NCBI RefSeq assembly: GCF_022539665.2
Contig: NC_081340.1
Coordinates: forward strand, 5,331,357-5,395,356
Length of the DNA: 64,000 nt
Source: Daphnia carinata
Lineage: Eukaryota; Arthropoda; Branchiopoda; Diplostraca; Daphniidae
Direction of reading: 5' to 3'
The notes under the pieces are model-generated. The model was not told the DNA's origin. It worked only from the letters and a program-made list of their open reading frames with translations, and ran no database searches. Shown here piece after piece: positions 58,224 to 64,000 of the stretch. The first letter of the stretch is position 1. Every line of letters starts with the position of its first letter. The position numbers and the translations under genes were made by a program.

Positions 58224-60100
58224 AAGTTGGGACGGAATTTCATCCGTCGGTGAGTTCTATTATAACGGCACTCTTGACAGTCGTAAATATAAACATATAC
58301 AAATAAAGATGTAGACGATGCAAAGTAGGCCGTATGTCAAGTCCTTAGAGAGAGGCGAATAAGACTTTCCTCTCTCTCTTTTTTTTTTTCTCGTCTGCAA
58401 AACAAGACACGTCATTCGACTTCTACTTTGATCATACGGCAAACCGAGAGAGGAAAAAAAAAAAGAGCAACCCACATACCTCCCACCCCCCTTCCTCCCG
58501 CTGTTGTACATATATTTTTTCCAATAAGTAAAAGAAAAAAAAAAGGCTATACCCCAATGTTCATGGCGTGTTGCGTATCGTTTCGTCGCCGTCTGTGCGA
58601 AGCTTATCGATCAAGTTTTCAAGTCGATACACATTCAGTCATTTTGAGTAAGAGCGAGGGTACTGCATATGTGTGTAGGAGCCGACGTGAGTTCACTGAT
58701 GAGAGGAGCAGACAGAAAAAAAAAAAAAAAAAAAGAAAAAAGAAAAATGTTGGCAAGAAAAGTGAGTCCCGTTTGAAATGACAACATCTTTTGATGTTTG
58801 ACTGCAACAAAAGCTGAGACATTCCTGAGAGTCTGTTTGTTACTACATAGGCTGTGAAAAGACTCATGTCGCCACATTCCGGCTGGATAGAGAAAAGCTG
58901 GTTGGATTATATGGTAAGGAAGAAATTCGGATTCAAAACATATGGTCCCCCCCCCCCTTCCCCTAAAATGTTTAATTTCGAAAATCAGCGATGCGAGAAT
59001 GTGATGTCAACTGACACTACACACTTTGTGTGCCACTCTCTCATCTGTCTGTCACCATACGGAGAAGGGCCGTCAGTGACAGACGAACCAGTTGGATTTA
59101 TTTTTATTTTTTTAATATTTTTTGGGGGAAAAACGGCTTTGATATTCAACTCTATAGAGCTGATGGTCGCTTCTTTATAGAAACTTGGGAGTTTGGTGTC
59201 TTTTGAATTCCCATATCCGCCCTGTTGTTTAATATCGTAGGCCTTGTTGTCTCGTTTTTATTTTTATTTTATTTTGCCTTCTTTATTGGACAGATCGAAT
59301 TGAAGGACTTTCTTACCCTAGGCCGTGACAGCGACTCAAACAAAACGAGTACGATTGAATTCGTTTTATTTTATTTCACGAGAGTCTTTTTCTCCCCCCC
59401 CCCTTCAGTTTGTTGTGTTTATAATAGTAAAAAAGAAAAAGCTAAGTGTAACTCGATTCAATTTTGGATGCCAAAGTAAAAAAAAAATATGAAAAAAAGG
59501 GAGGAATGATGCTGGTGCCATCTTGGATGGTTTTAGGAGGGGGACTTCGACTGGTGACGTTTGTTAAGAGAAGCCGATGGACAATAGAGCAATCAGTAAA
59601 AAAAGATGTGTGTATTGCCTCGCCATCTTATTCTCTCTTCCTATAGTGAACGTGAAAAAAAAAGAAGAGAAATAATAATCATAATAATAATAATATCATC
59701 ATGGCTGGCCCCTTCTTTCAATTCTTTTCTAGTTTTTAGTCTTCGATTCGTAAAAGAAAAAAAAAAAAAGGTCTTTTTCTATTTGTGGGGAGGACGAACT
59801 CGAAGCCTATTGTCAATTCCGACTTCTTTCTTCTCCAACTGCGCTCTGTGTATATGTGATTCAATTGGAAGCTTTTGGCTTCTCTGCGAAGAAAGAGTGC
59901 ACTCTCGGATGAATTTCCAACATTTCAGACGGACGCCATTGTGTGTCATCTTTTTATTTTTCGCTTGAATGTCAGAATGCGTTATGACAGGAACAACACA
60001 CACACATGCACGCTTTTTGTATTATAATGGGACGTTATATCACTTGAAAATCCCTCCCTGTTCATATCCTGGCGACTTTATAGTTTATATCACACGGACA

Positions 60101-60122
60101 GAGAGAGAGAGAGAGAGAGAGA
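60101..60122. repeat. (GA)n microsatellite
   Basis: Eleven GA units. Confidence 0.9.
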
Positions 60123-60357
60123 GGGGAGGATGGATATATATTTTATACAGTGGCCCACTACGGATTGTTACTGTATACTAACTATATATATAGAGGTGCG
60201 TTATAGCTACGCTTTCGGGGATTGCCTATTGTCCGAATCCGGTTGCCCCCCCCCTCTATGCAGTTGTGTGACAATACGCACGGAATCATATACATTTATG
60301 TACGGTGTGCGGAAGATGGAACACACCCCACCACTTCCGTCCCTGGAAATAATTTAG

Positions 60358-60383
60358 TTTTTTTTTTTTTTTTTTTTTTTTTT
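60358..60383. repeat. Poly(T) tract of 26 nt
   Basis: Uninterrupted T run. Confidence 0.95.
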
Positions 60384-62141
60384 CTTTTTCCTCTTGCATC
60401 TCTATAACTATGTACATGGGAAACCTGTACCTCAATTTTATTTTTTTTTTCTCCACTTGTATGTATGGCTTTTGTGTTGGTATTATCATCTGATTATTTA
60501 GGTCTTTGCCTCAGTGCGCAAAGCCTACAAACGATTTTTATTTTCCCTTTTTTTTTTTGTGTGTGTGTGTGTTTGTTATTTTATTTTTTATTCTTTATGG
60601 TCGGGTTAAAAGGCCACTGAACCAGACCTTTTTTTTTTTGTATCCCCCCAATTATTGGGAAAGCCACAGCTGCTAGTGGGAGATATGCGTAGAGTTGCTT
60701 GCCTCAGTTGTTGCATTCTTTTCCAATTAGCATCGCGTTCAGGAGACGACAAGTAACATTGTGTTCCATTGAATGCATGAAAATAGGCATCTGACCTATC
60801 TACTAACCTTTGATTGAATCGTCAAATCCAATTTTTTTTCGTTCTTTAAAGAGTCGAATTGATGAATGCGATCGATAAAGGGACTTTTTTTTCTCCTTCT
60901 TCTTCTTCTTCTACCGTCCTCCACATTTCCGGGGCCAAATGGGTTTGTCTGTGTTGGGGAATAGAACAGATAAAGACGGATCGAGAGAAAAACAAAATCG
61001 AATAATGGTTGATGCGTGAAGCTGTCAAACGTGTAGAAAAACTGGGCGTGATGGAAGAGCTTTGAAAATACTTGGGGATGCATCGAGTAGAAAGACAAAA
61101 AATAAAATTCTTATTTTTCAAAGTGGGAGTGAGGACGACATCTGGTCAAAGGTTAGAATTGAGTCCTTTTTTTTTTTTTTTTACTTGGGTCGGATCTCTG
61201 CAGGATGTCGTCTCGCACACCTACTACACACCTGTCGCCAATATGTTTTTTTTTTTTCCATCGGCCTTTTTAAAACATAATTTTTCATAGATTTTTGTGT
61301 CGTTGTTTAAATTTTGTTCATCCTGAATGACTCAAGTTATTCATCATCATTTTTTTTTTTTTTCTTGGTAAACGATGCCAAACGTTGAAACTAATAGATT
61401 TCTGGCCAAGTAGTTATCGTTTACAATTAGCGCCTCTATAATTGTCTAATGTTTTCTCTCGCATTCTTTTGACGCGTTTTCTCACTTGGCCGCTATTTCT
61501 GACGCTGGCGTCATAGACAAAACCGTAGCCAAAAAGAAAATTGCAATTACTGAACTGTCATTTTTTATTTCTCGTTATGATGGGCCCTTCAACCAAATTA
61601 GATAACACGAAAATTCTCTCTTTTTTTTTTTGTCCCTGCCCAACACCTTCCACTGTTTGAGTTTTGATTGCCTTTTTTTTTTTTTCCTTCTCTTTCTTGG
61701 GTTTAGCAATTCTCACCTGCGGCCCCCAGTGTCTTGCGCAGGCGCCTGGCCAGCTGATGCTAATTATATTCATGTGCAATATAAGCGAGCGCGCGCGCGC
61801 GCCAGCCCATTCATTTGGAAATGGGCGAACGGAGATAAGAGAGGAAAGGTGTGAACCATAACGCAGCTTTGACTGGATATGGTCAAGTTTCACGCCGATT
61901 AGCTCGCAGGTGTGAACCTATCTATCCTGCGCACGGGGTCATTCAATCAGCAAAACAAAAAATTATTCTTTTCTTTTGTTTTCTCCGTCTGCTGAGCAAA
62001 AAGAATCTTATGAAAGGAGAAGATGATGCATTCTCATTTTCCATAGCGCCAAAACAAAAACAAAAAAAAAAAAAAAAAAGGGGCTTTTACCGTACAAGTG
62101 CAATTTTTGTGGCGGGAGGTTAACAGACGATTTGCTGTGTT

Positions 62142-62146
<5 letters not shown>

Positions 62147-62175
<29 letters not shown>
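62147..62175. repeat. Poly(A) tract of 29 nt
   Basis: Uninterrupted A run. Confidence 0.95.
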
Positions 62176-62177
<2 letters not shown>

Positions 62178-62276
62178 GAGCCGGAGCTAAAGATGAATAG
62201 GAAATTTTTGGCCGGGACAATGGCAGCACGTTTTTTTATTTTTCAGTTTTGGAAAATGGGGATTTTCACCTGGGCT

Positions 62277-62301
62277 GTGTGTGTGTGTGTGTGTGTGTGT
62301 G
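62277..62301. repeat. (GT)n microsatellite
   Basis: About twelve GT units. Confidence 0.9.
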
Positions 62302-63143
62302 AGTCCGTTGACGTGGAAGAAACAAATCGCTAAAGAAAATAACAGAATTTATGTATTCGTAAGTGGTGGTAGTGGTAGAGAATGTGGCATTGATACAAAA
62401 GAAAAAGAAAGCTGCTCTTGTACCTATCTTGAAAAAAATATTTATATATAAATATAAATACATTTTGGGAAAATCGAAATTCCCGCGCCAAAAAAGGTAC
62501 GGCTAATTACATACTGCAGAGAAAATGACGTCTGCTACAAAAGATGCATAAGCAGAGTATCGTGATATATGTTATCATCCCAACCGTCTTGAGATTACAC
62601 GCTTCTATTTGATCCATTACACACAAGCGCAGGGTCGAGGAGTGGAAGAATAAAACAAACGAGGCTATCGGTTTTTTTGTTTTTGTTTGTTTTTTTCTTT
62701 TGCGATTCGCCTTTTTTTTTTTTTGCCGTTTTTGTTCTTTCCCGTTCGTCAACGAGGGCCGCAAACAAACAAAAAATAATGATTCGGACAAAACATAACG
62801 GGCAAATTGAATGTGGCGCTAAGGTATGTGTTTCATTGAAAGGAAACCCCGCCACAATTTGTTTTTGTTTGCTAGTCCGTGAGAAAAAACCGCAATGTAA
62901 TCATCATCATCATCATTTTGATAGCATTTTTTTTTTTCGCCTTTTTCTTTTCGCGATATTATGTTGCCGTTTTACGATCGTAGTTTATTGAAAAAAAAAA
63001 AAATAATAATAATAATAATGATAAAAACACCTGAAGGTTGTCGGTTATTTTCTTATCGTTTCCATTTTGGAGGTTGTCACAATTTTTTTGCGGCCCGTTT
63101 AGACAACATTACCGACGCTCTGATGCGGCTCTTTTGCTTTTCT

Positions 63144-63179
63144 ATCCATCCATCCATCCATCCATCCATCCATCCATCA
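63144..63179. repeat. (ATCC)n microsatellite
   Basis: Nine tetranucleotide units, the only clear tetranucleotide array in the window. Confidence 0.95.
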
Positions 63180-63828
63180 CGAAACGAACGAGGAAAAGAC
63201 TTTAAACTGAGAAGTGAAAGATCACAATTCCCAGGATCGATGTGCGTCTGCGACAGAGGGGAAACCAAAAAAACTAAAAAACTAAATGAAATCAGCAAAA
63301 TCTGTACAGGTTTTTCTGTTTCAGAATAACAAGATGAAAAAGAGGAAGGTTTTGTTTTATTTTTAGGGCTTTCAATATTACTAACGGCGGTTGGATTTTA
63401 GCGTTGCGCGGGTGTACTCTACGGGATGTAGCACTGGGCTTCAACCTCCCCCTGAAAAAAAAAAAAGCAAAAAAACTTCCATCCGTTCTTTGCTATCGAA
63501 CACATGCACAGCTGTGCACGAGAGTCCGCCCCATGCGCCAGCTCCATCAGAGTGTAAAGAACCTGGTTGAACCTGGACTGTGTTCAGAGAGAGTCGAGCC
63601 TTGGTGGCTAGCGGACGTTGTGTTTTGCCATTCGTTCCGCTCATTTTTTTTTTTCCCCTGTCCATTCTCTCTCTCTTTTAGTTCCTCGCTAACTTTGGTG
63701 TGTGAAAGTCCGCAAACTAAATCGCGTGTACATCAGTGATTTTGTGTGTGTGTGTGTGTGTCTCTTGAAGTGTCTCCTGTTCCTCAAACTCATCAAAGGA
63801 TCTTTGTTTGTTTTTTTTTCTCTGCAGA

Positions 63829-63915
63829 CTGTCGGGTGTCAAATTCATCATTTATCGCAGTTGATCATCTCACATTTGGGGACTACTCTTCTAGCCGTCG
63901 TTCACCAAAGTCAAG
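63829..63915 (+). other. Possible exon near the right edge
   Basis: A good acceptor (polypyrimidine followed by CTGCAG) and a good donor (CAAG before GTAAAT) bound this 87-nt segment. Two frames are open across it, but neither has a start codon or recognised motif. It may be an untranslated or early coding exon of a plus-strand gene lying mostly to the right of the window. Confidence 0.3.
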
Positions 63916-64000
63916 GTAAATGTCACACAATCTCTACTTTCAACGTTATTTATATGGAATTGTGAAACGAGAATGTCGGGCATATAAATACGCGGATATA

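Larger units (their letters stand above)
45687..63999. other. Long gene-poor, repeat-rich region
   Basis: About 18 kb with no coding exon I can support. It is dense in poly(A)/poly(T) runs longer than 20 nt and in GT, GA and ATCC microsatellites. Short conserved-looking islands (for example 46.12-46.24 kb and 47.34-47.55 kb) have no recognised protein. It may be the 5' flank of the Beat gene and long introns of a plus-strand gene continuing beyond the window. Confidence 0.5.

Noticed and set aside
63144-63179. Tandem array considered as a CRISPR-like or satellite repeat
   Set aside because: It is a simple tetranucleotide microsatellite without spacers.

Overview
This 64 kb window is animal nuclear DNA. 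Protein-coding genes are split by many short GT-AG introns, mostly 55-80 nt. Spacers and long introns are AT-rich and full of homopolymers and microsatellites. A Beaten path family gene points to an arthropod. The very short introns, an intact UGA-Sec selenoprotein S and an apolipoprotein L gene suggest a crustacean, most likely a Daphnia-like branchiopod; this is inference.

Layout. 0.5-6.1 kb: a four-exon SLC46-type transporter (minus strand), an apolipoprotein L-like gene (minus) and, divergent from it, selenoprotein S (plus) with an in-frame UGA and a good SECIS candidate in its 3' UTR. 6.3-8.8 kb: CNRIP1 (minus). 12-13.4 kb: an unrecognised type I membrane protein (minus). 15.5-25.6 kb: a ten-exon TRIM9 ubiquitin ligase (minus) with a 5 kb intron. 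29.8-34.3 kb: a tight head-to-tail minus-strand series of L2HGDH, a small doubtful gene and a secreted His-run/Asp-run protein I do not recognise. 35.4-37.5 kb: acylphosphatase and EI24 (plus). 44.0-45.7 kb: a Beat-family immunoglobulin gene (minus). The rest, above all 46-64 kb, holds no exon I can support beyond possible 5' UTR exons.

The genes do not form one pathway. Several relate to neurons (TRIM9, Beat, CNRIP1), others to ER quality control and autophagy (selenoprotein S, EI24) or to mitochondrial and small-molecule metabolism (L2HGDH, acylphosphatase, SLC46). Exon borders were set by hand from splice consensus, unbroken reading phase and remembered family sequences. No search or transcript data were available. 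Gene models that keep phase through every junction and rejoin conserved motifs are the most secure.
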